This document shows, one piece after another, positions 46,736 to 55,867 of a stretch of DNA of 64,000 bases. The DNA lies in contig NZ_JACHMN010000003.1 in assembly GCF_014204945.1 (NCBI RefSeq), positions 1,116,001 through 1,180,000 of the forward strand, read 5' to 3'. The translations under genes were made by a program, and so were the position numbers. The notes beneath the pieces are model-generated. The model was not told the DNA's origin. It saw nothing but the letters and a program-made list of their open reading frames with translations, and did not search any database. The DNA is from Allocatelliglobosispora scoriae. GTDB lineage: Bacteria > Actinomycetota > Actinomycetes > Mycobacteriales > Micromonosporaceae. How positions within the stretch are numbered: the first letter of the stretch is position 1; each line of letters opens with the position of its first letter.

Positions 46736-49057
46736 CTATTCCCGGGCGAAGGCCGCCGAAGCCTCGCGTTCGAGGTCGGCGTACTGGTCGTCGCCGACGC
46801 TGACCTCCACCTGGCGGATCCGTCCGCCGGTGAAGGTCGCCGGCGCCCGATACTCCCTGCTCACCGGGTCGGAGCTGTCGCGGCCGACGCACAGGCCGTC
46901 GCCGCTGAGGGTGAAGAGCCCGATCTGGGTACGCATCGGGCCCTGCGCCACCACGGTGTCGTTGACCCAGAGCTTGGTGTGGCCGAGGGTCTCGTGGTGG
47001 TCGCCGACACTCTCCTTGGCGAACTCCACGCCCAGGATGTAGCGGCCGGGGCTCAGCGGTTCGGAGACGAACTGCTGCTCCGGCGGCACGCCGAGGAAGT
47101 TGAAGACGTAGTAGACCTTGCGGTCCTTCAGGAACAGCGAGTGCCCGCCGAAGCGGGAGCCCTGCGCGAAGATGACGCCGGACGCGTCCGGGTCGGTGAT
47201 CTCGACCGTGGCGAGCAGGCGATAGGAGCGGCCCCGGATGTTGGGCGCGATCTGCTCGGGCACCTCGGCCGAGTCGGGGTAGTAGACGTAGGTGTCCGTC
47301 GGCGGGAAGGGCGCCGGGCGGTCGTCGGCGAGGATCTCGTGCGGCCGCCGGTCGTCGAGCGGCAGCACGTTGTAGCGGCCCGCCTCCTCGAACCACAGGT
47401 CGACCAGGGCCTTGAGCTTCTCCGGCTCCTGGGCGGCGAGGTTGTTCGACTCGGACCGGTCCACGTCGACGTGGTAGAGCTCCCACTCGTCGGCGTCGAA
47501 GTGCCCGATGCCCGAGGTCGGGCCGTGCACGGTGACGGCCTTCCAGCCGTTCTGCCAGATGCCGCGGGTGCCGAGCATCGCGTAATACTGCCGCTCCTTC
47601 CTCGTCTGCGCCTCGCCGTTGTCGAAGGTGTAGCGCATCGAGACGCCGGGCAGCGGGACCTGGTCGACGCCGTCGACCACCTCCGGGAAGGTGATGCCGC
47701 AGCAGTCCAGGATCGTCGGGACGATGTCGGTGGCGTGGTGGTACTGGTGGCGTACCTCCCCGCGGGCCTTGATGCCCTTGGGCCAGGAGATGACGAGCGG
47801 GTCGGCGGTGCCGCCGGCGTAGGAGTAGCGCTTGAACATCTTGAACGGCGTCGAGAAGGCGACCGCCCAGCCGGTGGGGTAGTGGTTGTAGGTGTCGGGG
47901 CTGCCCAGCCTGTCGAGGAGGGCGAGGTTCTCCGACATCTCGTCGGGCCAGCCGTTGAAGAACTTGTTCTCGTTGACCGAGCCGTTGGGGGTGCCCTCGC
48001 CGCTGGCGCCGTTGTCGGCGCAGTAGAGCACGATCGTGTTCTCCAGCTGCCCGGTCTCCTCCAGGAACTCGACGATCCTGCCCACCTGCGAGTCCGTGAA
48101 CTCCGAGAAGCCCGCGTAGACCTCCGCCATCCGGATGAAGAGCTTCTTCTCGTCGTCCGAGAGCGTCTCCCACGGCCGCATGTCGTCGCCGGGGTCGTGG
48201 GTTCCCGGTGGCAGCGGATTGATCCCGGTCAGGTCGGTCTCGGGCGGGATGATGCCGTGCTCCACCATGCGGGCCAGCGCCCACTCGCGGTAGGCCTCGT
48301 ACCCGTCGTCGAACTTGCCCTTGTACTTGTCCGCCCACTCGGCCGCGACCTGGTGCGGAGCGTGATTGGCGCCGGGGCAGAACCACATCAGCCACGGCTT
48401 GCCGGGTGCGGCCTGGCGGCTGTCGCGCAGCATCTTCAGCGCCTGGTCGGCGAGGTCCTTGGAGAGGTGGTAGCCCTCCTCGGGCTGGTAGGGCTGGTCG
48501 ATGTAGTGGTTGTCCTCGACGAGGGTCGGGTACCACTGGTTGGTCTCGCCGCCGATGAAGCCGTAGAAGCGGTCCCAGCCCATCCGCAGCGGCCAGCCGC
48601 GCTTGGCCGCGCCCGCGTTCGCCTCGTCGACCGGGACGCTGTGGTTCTTGCCGACCCAGTAGGTGTTCCAGCCGTTGTCGCGCAGGACGTGGGCCATGCT
48701 CGCGCACTCCGCGGGGAAGTGCGCGTTGGAGCCCGGGAAGCCGATCGAGCCCTCGGTGATGCAGGCCATGCCGTTCTGGTGGTGGTTGCGGCCGGTGAGG
48801 AAGATCGACCGGGTCGGCGAGCAGAGCGCCGTGGTGTGCCACTGCGAGTAGCGCAGGCCGTTGTCGGCGAGTTTCTGCAGCGTAGGCATCTCGATCTTGC
48901 CGCCGAAGGGCGACCATGCGGCGAGACCGGTGTCGTCGTACAGGACGATCAGCACGTTGGGGGCACCCTCGGGGGCGGTGGCGGCGACATAGGGATCCCA
49001 GTCGGGGATGGAGTCGCGCACGTCGAGGTTGATTATTCCTTTGAACGGCTTCGTCAT
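46736..49057 (-). CDS. Arylsulfatase
   Basis: 773 residues from ATG 49057 (ATG 49090 adds 11 residues). Type I sulfatase hydrolysing sulfate esters: metal Asp pair at 41-42 (LYDDTG), formylglycine precursor Cys79 in ALCSPTRSIFLTGR (CxPxR), WVGKNHSVP Lys/His and the NHAPHQVA His. Needs a formylglycine-generating enzyme, not seen here. No signal peptide despite the usual extracytoplasmic location of many sulfatases, so it is probably cytoplasmic. The C-terminal beta domain (about 600-773) is typical of the long arylsulfatase A/PAS-like family. Source of sulfur scavenging is plausible. Confidence 0.93.
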   Translation of the reverse strand: MTKPFKGIINLDVRDSIPDWDPYVAATAPEGAPNVLIVLYDDTGLAAWSPFGGKIEMPTLQKLADNGLRYSQWHTTALCSPTRSIFLTGRNHHQNGMACITEGSIGFPGSNAHFPAECASMAHVLRDNGWNTYWVGKNHSVPVDEANAGAAKRGWPLRMGWDRFYGFIGGETNQWYPTLVEDNHYIDQPYQPEEGYHLSKDLADQALKMLRDSRQAAPGKPWLMWFCPGANHAPHQVAAEWADKYKGKFDDGYEAYREWALARMVEHGIIPPETDLTGINPLPPGTHDPGDDMRPWETLSDDEKKLFIRMAEVYAGFSEFTDSQVGRIVEFLEETGQLENTIVLYCADNGASGEGTPNGSVNENKFFNGWPDEMSENLALLDRLGSPDTYNHYPTGWAVAFSTPFKMFKRYSYAGGTADPLVISWPKGIKARGEVRHQYHHATDIVPTILDCCGITFPEVVDGVDQVPLPGVSMRYTFDNGEAQTRKERQYYAMLGTRGIWQNGWKAVTVHGPTSGIGHFDADEWELYHVDVDRSESNNLAAQEPEKLKALVDLWFEEAGRYNVLPLDDRRPHEILADDRPAPFPPTDTYVYYPDSAEVPEQIAPNIRGRSYRLLATVEITDPDASGVIFAQGSRFGGHSLFLKDRKVYYVFNFLGVPPEQQFVSEPLSPGRYILGVEFAKESVGDHHETLGHTKLWVNDTVVAQGPMRTQIGLFTLSGDGLCVGRDSSDPVSREYRAPATFTGGRIRQVEVSVGDDQYADLEREASAAFARE

Positions 49058-49146
49058 GAAATACACCGTAAAGCGAACAAGCCTCGCCATGGGGCGAAAT
49101 CCGGTGGGTCCACGGTGTGGGACCGCGTCCCGCTAGGATCTCTCGC

Positions 49147-50193
49147 GTGGGTGACCTGACCGAATACATCGCCGGCCTGCCGAAGGCCGAACTGCACGTG
49201 CACCACGTCGGATCGGCGTCGCCGAAGATCGTCGCGGAGCTCGCCTCGCGCTATGAGGGGACGACCACCGTCCCGGCCGATGAGACGAAGCTCGCGGAGT
49301 ACTTCACCTTCACCGACTTCCGCCACTTCATCGAGCTCTACCTCAACGTGGTGGACCTGATCCGCGATCCACAGGACATCTACACGCTGACCTATGAGGT
49401 CGCCGGGGAGCTGCACCGGCAGGCCGTGCGCTATGCCGAGCTGACCTGCACGCCCTACTCCAGCATGAAGCGGGGGATCCAGGGCGCCGCCTACTGCGAG
49501 GCGATCGAGCAGGCCCGCTCCGACGCCCGCCGGGACTGGGGCATCGAGCTGCGCTGGTGCTTCGACATCCCCGGCGAGTCCGGCATCTACGCCGCCGAGC
49601 AGACACTGCAGGTCGCGCTCGACCAGCGCCCGGACGGGCTCATCTCCTTCGGCCTCGGCGGCCCCGAGATCGGCGTGCCGCGACCGCAGTTCAAGCCCTT
49701 CTTCGACGTGGCGCGGGCCGAGGGGCTGCGCAGCGTGCCGCACGCGGGCGAGACGACCGGGGCGCAGACGGTCTGGGACGCGATCGAGGCGCTCGGCGCC
49801 GAGCGGATCGGGCACGGCATCCGGTCGATCGAGGACCCCAAGCTCGTCGACTACCTCGCCGACAACCAGATCCCGCTGGAGGTCTGCCCGACCTCCAACA
49901 TCCGCACCCGGGCCGTCGCGACCCTCGCGGAGCACCCGCTCGCCGCGCTCGTCGCCGCCGGGGTGCCGATCTCCATCAACTCGGACGACCCGCCGATGTT
50001 CGGCACGACCCTGTGCCGGGAGTACGCCGTCGCGGCCGAGCTGCTCGAGCTCAACACGGTCGGCGTGACGGAGCTGGCCCGGGCCGGTGTCCGCCACTCC
50101 TTCCTCGCCGAGGAGGGCCGGCAGGCGCTGCTCGCCGAGATCGACGCCTACGAGATCAACTGGTACGCCGAGGGGCGCGATCCGCGGCACTGA
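49147..50193 (+). CDS. Adenosine deaminase-family amidohydrolase
   Basis: 348 residues, GTG 49147 with AGGA upstream. Zn amidohydrolase: first metal pair His17 and His19 in AELHVHHVGSAS, then HAGETTGAQTVWDA (His and Glu), ERIGHGIRS, VCPTSN and the late NSDDPPMFGT metal Asp. The usual adenosine deaminase start is LHxHLxG; the HVHHVGSAS variant and the short N-terminus suggest a subfamily such as adenosine/aminofutalosine-type deaminases. Deaminates a purine nucleoside or related base in the cytoplasm. Single gene, divergent from the sulfatase. Confidence 0.88.
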   Translation: MGDLTEYIAGLPKAELHVHHVGSASPKIVAELASRYEGTTTVPADETKLAEYFTFTDFRHFIELYLNVVDLIRDPQDIYTLTYEVAGELHRQAVRYAELTCTPYSSMKRGIQGAAYCEAIEQARSDARRDWGIELRWCFDIPGESGIYAAEQTLQVALDQRPDGLISFGLGGPEIGVPRPQFKPFFDVARAEGLRSVPHAGETTGAQTVWDAIEALGAERIGHGIRSIEDPKLVDYLADNQIPLEVCPTSNIRTRAVATLAEHPLAALVAAGVPISINSDDPPMFGTTLCREYAVAAELLELNTVGVTELARAGVRHSFLAEEGRQALLAEIDAYEINWYAEGRDPRH

Positions 50194-50267
50194 CGCTCTG
50201 AGCAGCCGAAAGGCCGTGTCCGCCCCGCCCGGTATGTCATGATTCATGCGTCCGGGTCGGGGGGAGC

Positions 50268-53200
50268 GTGTCCACACGTAGGTTGATGATCGCGTACGCC
50301 GCGTGGATGCTCGCCCTCTCGGTGGCGTTCTACGCTGCCCCCGAGCAGCACCTCCTCATCTGGGGTGCGGTCGGCGTCAGCAGCGCGGCGGCGGTCCTGT
50401 TCGGCGTCTACCGCTACCGGCCGCGCCGCCGCTGGCCGTGGTACCTCATCGCGGCGGCGATCCTCGTCTTCTGCGCCGGAGACGCGACCTACAACATCCT
50501 CACCCAGTACCGCGGCTACTCCAACCCCTATCCGTCGCTCGGCGACGCCTTCTACCTCGCGATGTTCCCGCTGCTCGGGGCCGGAGTCTGGGGGCTGTCG
50601 CGCAGCGGTGCGGCCGGGCGGGACCGCGGCTCGGCGATCGACGCGTTCATCTTCACCGCCTCGTTCAGCCTGCTCTGGTGGATCTTCCTGATCGGGCCGC
50701 ACGTCTCCAACCCGGACCTCACCACGCTGCAGCGCATGGTCTCCATCGCCTACCCGATCGGCGACATCCTCATCCTCGCCACGGTCGGCCGGCTCGTCGC
50801 CATGGTCCGCTTCTCCCCGACGGTCGTCATGCTCACCATCGGCGGCATCAGCCTGCTCATCACCGACGTGATCTACGGCCTGATCCAGCTGCACGGCGAC
50901 TGGGCGGTCGGCGGGCCCGTCGACGCCGGGTGGCTGCTCTTCTACGGGCTCTGGGGCGCCGCCGCGCTGCACCCGTCGATGGCCGAGCTCACCGAGCCCC
51001 GGATCGTCCGGCCCCGTGCCCCGAGCCGCCGCCGCCAGATCATCCTGTCGCTGATGGCGCTGATCCCGCCGATGGTCCTGCTCGTCGAGGTCGTCGACGG
51101 CGAGGTCCGGCACGGATCGGCGATCGCGATCATCGGGATCGTCGCCACCGGGCTCGTACTCGTCCGGCTGCTCGTGCTGCTGGACGCCTACCGTCGCGGT
51201 GCGCTGCGGGCCGACGGCGTACGCAAGGCGAGTGCCGCCCTCGTCTCCGCCGACGACGTGGACGGGGTCATCGACGGGCTGCGCGGCGCGGTCTCCAAAC
51301 TCGTCGCCGACGGCGAGAAATACCGGCTCGCGGTGGTGATGAACGACGGCACCTGCCCCGAGCTCTTCACCGAGATGATCGGCCGCGACACCCAGGTGCG
51401 CTACACCTCCTCCCTGCCCGATCGGGTCGGCACGGCGCTCGGCGGCTTCGAGGTCACCCTCGTCTGCCCGCTCGCCCTCGACGACCGGCCGATGGGCGAC
51501 CCCGTCATCGGCGTACTGCTGATCGGGGCACCCGAGGCATCACTCGGCTACCTCCAGGCGCCGATGGAGGTGATGGCCTCGCAGGCGGCCCTCGCCATCG
51601 AGCGGATCACCCTCAGCGGCGAGATCATCCGCCGCAACAGCGAGCAGTATTTCCGCACCCTGGTGCAGAACACCGCCGACGTGATCCTCATCGTCGAGCC
51701 CGGCACCCACACGATCCGCTACGCCAGCCCGTCGGCGGAGCAGTTCCTCGGCTCGGCCGAGATCGTCGGCATGCACCTGGAGGACCTGGTCCAGCCCGAG
51801 CCGGGTGCCGCCCGCGCCGAGCTGTCGCTGAACGTGGTGGGCGATGAGGCGTACGAGGCGGATTGGTCGATCGTCCGCAAGGACGGCTCGCAGGTGCAGG
51901 CGCAGGTCTCCGCCCGCGACCTCACGGCGGAGCCGACCGTGGCCGGCATCGTGGTGACGCTGCGCGACGTGACCGAGGAGCGGCGGATGGCCGCGGAGCT
52001 CACCCACCGGGCCTTCCACGACTCGCTCACCGGCCTCGCCAACCGGGTCTTCTTCCAGGAGCGGCTCGCCGCCGCCACCGAGCGGGCCCAGGGCAGCGGC
52101 AACACGCTCGGCATCCTCTTCCTCGACATCGACGACTTCAAGGCGGTCAACGACACCTTCGGGCACGACTACGGCGACCGGCTGCTCGCCGCGGTCGGGC
52201 AGCGGCTCGCCAGCGTGGTCCGCGCGCAGGACACCGCCGCCCGCCTCGGCGGCGACGAGTTCGCCGCCCTGATCGAGGAGGCGCCGAACGCCACCGCCGT
52301 CGAGGAGGTCGCCAACCGGATCGTCACCGTGCTCTCCGAGCCCTTCGTCATCGACGGCCGCCTCGTCTCCGGCGTCTCCAGCATCGGCGTCGCCACCTCG
52401 ACCGGCTCCATCCCGGGCAAGGACCTGCTGCGCCAGGCCGACCTCGCCCTCTATGTCGCGAAAGGCGAGGGCAAGGGGCGGTGGAAGCGCTACCAGCCGG
52501 AGCTGCACGCGGCCTTCGTCGAGAAGCTGGAGCTGCGGTCGGCACTCGACCAGGCGCTGGCCCGCTCCGAGTTCATCCTCGAATACCAGCCGATCATCAC
52601 CCTGAGCACCGGCGCGACGGCCGGGTTCGAGGCCCTGCTGCGCTGGGACCACCCGACCCGGGGCCGCCTGCTGCCGGGCGAGTTCATCGAGGTCGCCGAG
52701 GAGTCCGGGCTGATCGTCCCGCTCGGCGGGTGGGTCCTCGCCCAGGCGATGGCGGCGGCGGTCCGCTGGCAGCTCGTCGCCGGAGCCGCCGAGCAGGGCG
52801 CGCCGTGGCACGCGGCCCCCTATGTCAGCATCAACGTCTCCGTCCGGCAGTTCCGCACGCCGGGGTTCGTCGCGAGCGTGCGGGACGCGCTCACCTCCTC
52901 GGGCCTCTCACCCCGGCGGCTGATGCTGGAGATCACCGAGAGCCTGCTGCTGCGCGACGACGACCAGGTCTGGGGTGACCTCGCGGAGCTGCGCAAACTC
53001 GGCATCCGGGTGGCGATCGACGACTTCGGCACCGGTTACTCGTCGCTGAGCTACCTGCGGCACGTGCCGCTCGACGTGGTGAAGATCGACCGGCTCTTCA
53101 CCAGCGGCATCACCTCCTCCACCCAGCAGGCCGCACTCGTCGACGGCATCGTGCGGCTCGCGCACACGCTCGGGCTGGCGGTGATCGCCGAGGGCATCGA

Positions 53201-53327
53201 GTCGTCCGCCGAGCGGGACCTGCTGGAACGCATCGGCTGCGCCTATGGGCAGGGGTTCCTCTTCGCCCGCTCGCTCAGCTTCGTCGCGACGGAGGAGTGG
53301 GTGGCGGCTCGGCAGGGCGCCTCCTGA
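50268..53327 (+). CDS. Membrane PAS-GGDEF-EAL protein (c-di-GMP turnover)
   Basis: 1019 residues, GTG 50268 after GGGGGGAG. About nine N-terminal membrane helices (1-320, MASE-like sensor), a GAF-like stretch, a PAS domain (about 460-575, YFRTLVQNTADVILIVEPGTHTIRYASPSAEQFLG), a GGDEF domain with intact GGDEF at 661-665 (RLGGDEFAALIEEA) and an EAL domain with EAL at 788-790 and DDFGTGYSSLSYLRHVPLDVVKIDR. Both active sites look complete, so it may make and degrade c-di-GMP, a major developmental signal in actinomycetes. Followed directly by palindromic repeats. Confidence 0.95.
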   Translation: MSTRRLMIAYAAWMLALSVAFYAAPEQHLLIWGAVGVSSAAAVLFGVYRYRPRRRWPWYLIAAAILVFCAGDATYNILTQYRGYSNPYPSLGDAFYLAMFPLLGAGVWGLSRSGAAGRDRGSAIDAFIFTASFSLLWWIFLIGPHVSNPDLTTLQRMVSIAYPIGDILILATVGRLVAMVRFSPTVVMLTIGGISLLITDVIYGLIQLHGDWAVGGPVDAGWLLFYGLWGAAALHPSMAELTEPRIVRPRAPSRRRQIILSLMALIPPMVLLVEVVDGEVRHGSAIAIIGIVATGLVLVRLLVLLDAYRRGALRADGVRKASAALVSADDVDGVIDGLRGAVSKLVADGEKYRLAVVMNDGTCPELFTEMIGRDTQVRYTSSLPDRVGTALGGFEVTLVCPLALDDRPMGDPVIGVLLIGAPEASLGYLQAPMEVMASQAALAIERITLSGEIIRRNSEQYFRTLVQNTADVILIVEPGTHTIRYASPSAEQFLGSAEIVGMHLEDLVQPEPGAARAELSLNVVGDEAYEADWSIVRKDGSQVQAQVSARDLTAEPTVAGIVVTLRDVTEERRMAAELTHRAFHDSLTGLANRVFFQERLAAATERAQGSGNTLGILFLDIDDFKAVNDTFGHDYGDRLLAAVGQRLASVVRAQDTAARLGGDEFAALIEEAPNATAVEEVANRIVTVLSEPFVIDGRLVSGVSSIGVATSTGSIPGKDLLRQADLALYVAKGEGKGRWKRYQPELHAAFVEKLELRSALDQALARSEFILEYQPIITLSTGATAGFEALLRWDHPTRGRLLPGEFIEVAEESGLIVPLGGWVLAQAMAAAVRWQLVAGAAEQGAPWHAAPYVSINVSVRQFRTPGFVASVRDALTSSGLSPRRLMLEITESLLLRDDDQVWGDLAELRKLGIRVAIDDFGTGYSSLSYLRHVPLDVVKIDRLFTSGITSSTQQAALVDGIVRLAHTLGLAVIAEGIESSAERDLLERIGCAYGQGFLFARSLSFVATEEWVAARQGAS

Positions 53328-53331
53328 TGGT

Positions 53332-53401
53332 GATCGCGTTGTCCGGGAGACAGTCCCGTCGGGGGCGGGTGAGGGGCCGGGTTCCGGGGAACAACGCGAT
53401 C
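53332..53401. repeat. Inverted repeat of the GATCGCG type after the GGDEF gene
   Basis: Outer arms GATCGCGTTGT (53332-53342) and ACAACGCGATC (53391-53401), with inner CCGGGAGA and TTCCGGGGAA cores. Starts 5 bp after the GGDEF/EAL stop. Same architecture as 54296-54372. Confidence 0.75.
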
Positions 53402-53405
53402 GTGG

Positions 53406-53469
53406 GCTTTGGCTCTGCTCACACGGGCGCAGCACCCGGCGTGTTGCGCCGGTGTAAGCAGAGCAAAGC
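53406..53469. repeat. Second, imperfect inverted repeat
   Basis: Arms starting GCTTTGGCTCTGCTCAC (53406) and ending GTAAGCAGAGCAAAGC (53469) pair over about 28 bp with one bulge and a few mismatches. Stacked directly behind the previous repeat and 58 bp before the SDR start; the GCTTTGC motif is shared with the inner palindromes at 23057-23117. Confidence 0.65.
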
Positions 53470-53527
53470 ATCGTTCCCGCCCACACCGGGTAGGGGTAGG
53501 TGAGCCGAACGGAGAGGACGATCAACG

Positions 53528-54274
53528 ATGTTGCTGGAACGCAAGGTGGCCGTGGTCTACGGCGCCGGATCCATCGGAACGGCGGTGGCGAGCGCCTTCG
53601 CCCGTGAGGGCGCCAGGGTCTTCCTCGCCTCGCGGAAGGAGGAGACGCTGCGCCGGTCCGCCGACCGGATCAGCGCGGCGGGCGGCACCGCCGAGACCGC
53701 CGTCGTCGACGCGCTCGACCAGCAGGCGGTCACCGACTTCGTCGACGGGGTCGCCCGGCGGGCCGGCGCGGTCGACATCTCCTGCAACGTCATCGGGGTC
53801 GGCGACGTGCAGCAGCCGCTGCTGGAGATCTCGGTCGGCGACTTCCTCCAGCCGATCCGGACCGCGATGCGGTCGCAGTTCATCACGACCAGGGCGGCCG
53901 CGCCACACATGATCAGCCAGGGCGGCGGCGTGGTCATCACCTTCGGCGGTTCCGGCCCGCAGACCATCGCCGGCCTGGGCGGGTTCAAGGTCTCGCTCGA
54001 CGCGATGGAGGGCCTGCGCCGTCAGTGGGCCATCGAACTGGGCCCGCACGGCATCCGCGTCGTCACCCTCAAGTCCGGCGGAATAGCGGAGTCGCTGCCG
54101 CCGGAGATGCCCGAGGCCGCCGCGATCACCGAGGCGCTGACGAAGGATACGCAGCTGGGGCGTACCGCGACGCTGGCGGATGTCGGCAACGTCGCAGCCT
54201 TCGTCGCGTCCGACCACGCCCGCACGATCACCTCCACCGAGGTCAACATCTCCTGCGGCGCGATCGTCGACTGA
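53528..54274 (+). CDS. SDR-fold protein lacking the catalytic tyrosine
   Basis: 248 residues. Rossmann fold with cofactor motif VVYGAGSIGTAVA (a GxGxxG variant without the usual TGxxxGIG), DALDQQAV, and VVITFGGSGP carrying the conserved Ser, but the YxxxK site reads LGGFK, so the catalytic Tyr is replaced by Leu. C-terminal half (TKDTQLGRTATLADVGNVAAFVASDHARTITSTEVNISCGAIVD) is that of normal SDRs. Either a non-catalytic, regulatory SDR or an enzyme using a different base. Placed between two palindromic repeats. Confidence 0.85.
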   Translation: MLLERKVAVVYGAGSIGTAVASAFAREGARVFLASRKEETLRRSADRISAAGGTAETAVVDALDQQAVTDFVDGVARRAGAVDISCNVIGVGDVQQPLLEISVGDFLQPIRTAMRSQFITTRAAAPHMISQGGGVVITFGGSGPQTIAGLGGFKVSLDAMEGLRRQWAIELGPHGIRVVTLKSGGIAESLPPEMPEAAAITEALTKDTQLGRTATLADVGNVAAFVASDHARTITSTEVNISCGAIVD

Positions 54275-54295
54275 GCTCGTCACTGTCTGGTGTGG

Positions 54296-54372
54296 ATGAT
54301 CGCGTTGTTTCCGGGAAACAGGCCCCTGCGGGTGGCTCTGAGCGGCTGGTTTCCGGGAAACAGCGCGATCAT
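54296..54372. repeat. Inverted repeat with two TTTCCGGGAAA palindromes
   Basis: Outer arms ATGATCGCG (54296-54304) and CGCGATCAT (54364-54372); inner palindromes TGTTTCCGGGAAACA (54306-54320) and CTGGTTTCCGGGAAACAG (54346-54363). Fills the gap between convergent genes, ending 4 bp before the stop of the minus-strand gene; probable bidirectional terminator without T tract. Confidence 0.85.
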
Positions 54373-54376
54373 GCCG

Positions 54377-55867
54377 CTACCAGATCGTGTAGAGCAGGTG
54401 GTTGACGCTCAGCGCCGTCACCGCCTGCACCGTGAGCCACCAGCGGTGCGACCTGGACGGCAGCAGCGCAACTGCCGGCAGCAGCCAGATCGTGAACGGA
54501 AGCCAGATCCGCTCCACCTCGGCCTTGCTCATCCCGGACAGGTCGGCGGCCATGATCGCGACGAGCCCCGCGACCGGCAGCACCCACACCGCCATAGGAC
54601 CAACTCTTGAAGAGTTGCGACGATCGTGGCCCTGCCCCGGGACGCGGTCGTGGCCTCGCCCCGGGACGCGATCGTGGTCCCGCCGCGGGGCGCGGTCGTG
54701 GACCCATCCCGGGATGTGGTCGTGGACCCAGGCCATGGCGGGGAGGAGGGCCCGGCGCACGGCCACGATCACCGCTGGACCGGCGGCGAGCACCAGGCAG
54801 GCGAGGTTGGCCCAGACCCAGTAGGCGTAGGAGCGTTCGTTCGCCACGCCCTGGTAATACCGCTCGACGACCAGGTGGTAGCCGTCGAGCCACCAGAATC
54901 CGGCGAGCGCGAACCCGGCCACGACCACCGCGGCACCGCCCAGCGCCCAGCCGATCAGCGTCCAGCGGCGGGTGAGCAGCACCATCGCGAGCGCCGGGAA
55001 CGCGATGAGGACGAGTCCATAGGAGAGGAAGAGCGTTGCGCCGAGCACCAGCCCGGCCGCGACACCGAGCACGGGACCCCCGCGCCCGGGCCGGGTCGCG
55101 GCGGCGGCGAGCAGGGTCAGCCCGACCACCGCGACACCCATGAAGAGCCCGTCGGCCGAGGCGCCGACCCAGATCGCGCCGGGGAAGAGCACCGTGAACG
55201 GTACGACCGCCCGGGCGCGCTCCTCGCCGTCGAGCAGGCGTACGGTGAGCGGCACCCCGACCGCCGCGACCGCGCCGACCAGCACGCAGACGATGGCAGC
55301 CCAGGCTCCGCCGCCGAGCCCGATCCGGTCGAGGCCGACGAAGAGCAGGGTGATGCCCGGCGGGTGCCCGGAGACGTGGGTGCCCCAGGAGTCGGGCTGG
55401 AAGTCGAGGATGTGATCGGTGAAGCCGCGCAGCATGGCGCCCGCGTCGGTGATCCGGGGTACGTCGTGGAGGTATTCGGAGTCGGTGGTGAGCCGGTCCG
55501 CGAAGCCCACCTTCCACCCGTCGATCATGGCCAGCGCCATCGTCCACGCGAGCGCACCGAGGTAGGCGGCGCCGAGCAGCGCCACCCAGCCCATCCGCCG
55601 GGCGAGTGCCGGGCCGACCCCGATGACCAGCACGGCGATCGCGACGGCGAAGACCGATCCGGTGTCGGCGTGCGGCATCCACGCGGCGTAGATCGGCGGC
55701 GACATCGTGTAGACGGGGTGCCCGGCCCGGTTGAGCAGCACTCCGACGACGGCTGCCGCGCCGACGAGCGCGAGGCACGCGGCCAGCGTGATCAGGTCGG
55801 CGGCGGCGACGGCGCGGGTCGACGGGCGGGCAGCCTGCTCGGACGAGGTCAAGCCGACGGCCACCAT
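54377..55867 (-). CDS. Multi-pass membrane protein, glycosyltransferase-like
   Basis: 496 residues, ATG 55867 overlapping the stop of the epimerase gene upstream. About ten membrane helices with an early extracellular loop (YAAWMPHADTGSVF, then DSEYLHDVPRI and GTHVSGHPPGITLLF), a layout like GT-C type mannosyl- or arabinosyltransferases, though the expected DD/DE acid pair is not certain. Between two C-terminal helices is an inserted hydrophilic stretch of four 8-residue repeats (HDRVPGRG-like) followed by RRNSSRVGP, encoded by a 24-bp tandem repeat plus one R palindrome. Operon with the epimerase suggests sugar transfer to envelope or lipid. Confidence 0.75.
   Translation of the reverse strand: MVAVGLTSSEQAARPSTRAVAAADLITLAACLALVGAAAVVGVLLNRAGHPVYTMSPPIYAAWMPHADTGSVFAVAIAVLVIGVGPALARRMGWVALLGAAYLGALAWTMALAMIDGWKVGFADRLTTDSEYLHDVPRITDAGAMLRGFTDHILDFQPDSWGTHVSGHPPGITLLFVGLDRIGLGGGAWAAIVCVLVGAVAAVGVPLTVRLLDGEERARAVVPFTVLFPGAIWVGASADGLFMGVAVVGLTLLAAAATRPGRGGPVLGVAAGLVLGATLFLSYGLVLIAFPALAMVLLTRRWTLIGWALGGAAVVVAGFALAGFWWLDGYHLVVERYYQGVANERSYAYWVWANLACLVLAAGPAVIVAVRRALLPAMAWVHDHIPGWVHDRAPRRDHDRVPGRGHDRVPGQGHDRRNSSRVGPMAVWVLPVAGLVAIMAADLSGMSKAEVERIWLPFTIWLLPAVALLPSRSHRWWLTVQAVTALSVNHLLYTIW
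54601..54735. repeat. R palindrome plus 24-bp tandem repeats inside a coding region
   Basis: Perfect R copy CAACTCTTGAAGAGTTG at 54601-54617, then five TCGTGG-starting units at 54624, 54648, 54672, 54696 and 54720 (exact 24-bp period). The unit contains GATCGTGG/GGTCGTGG, like the outer flank of the R family. The block is read in frame by the minus-strand membrane protein. Confidence 0.9.
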
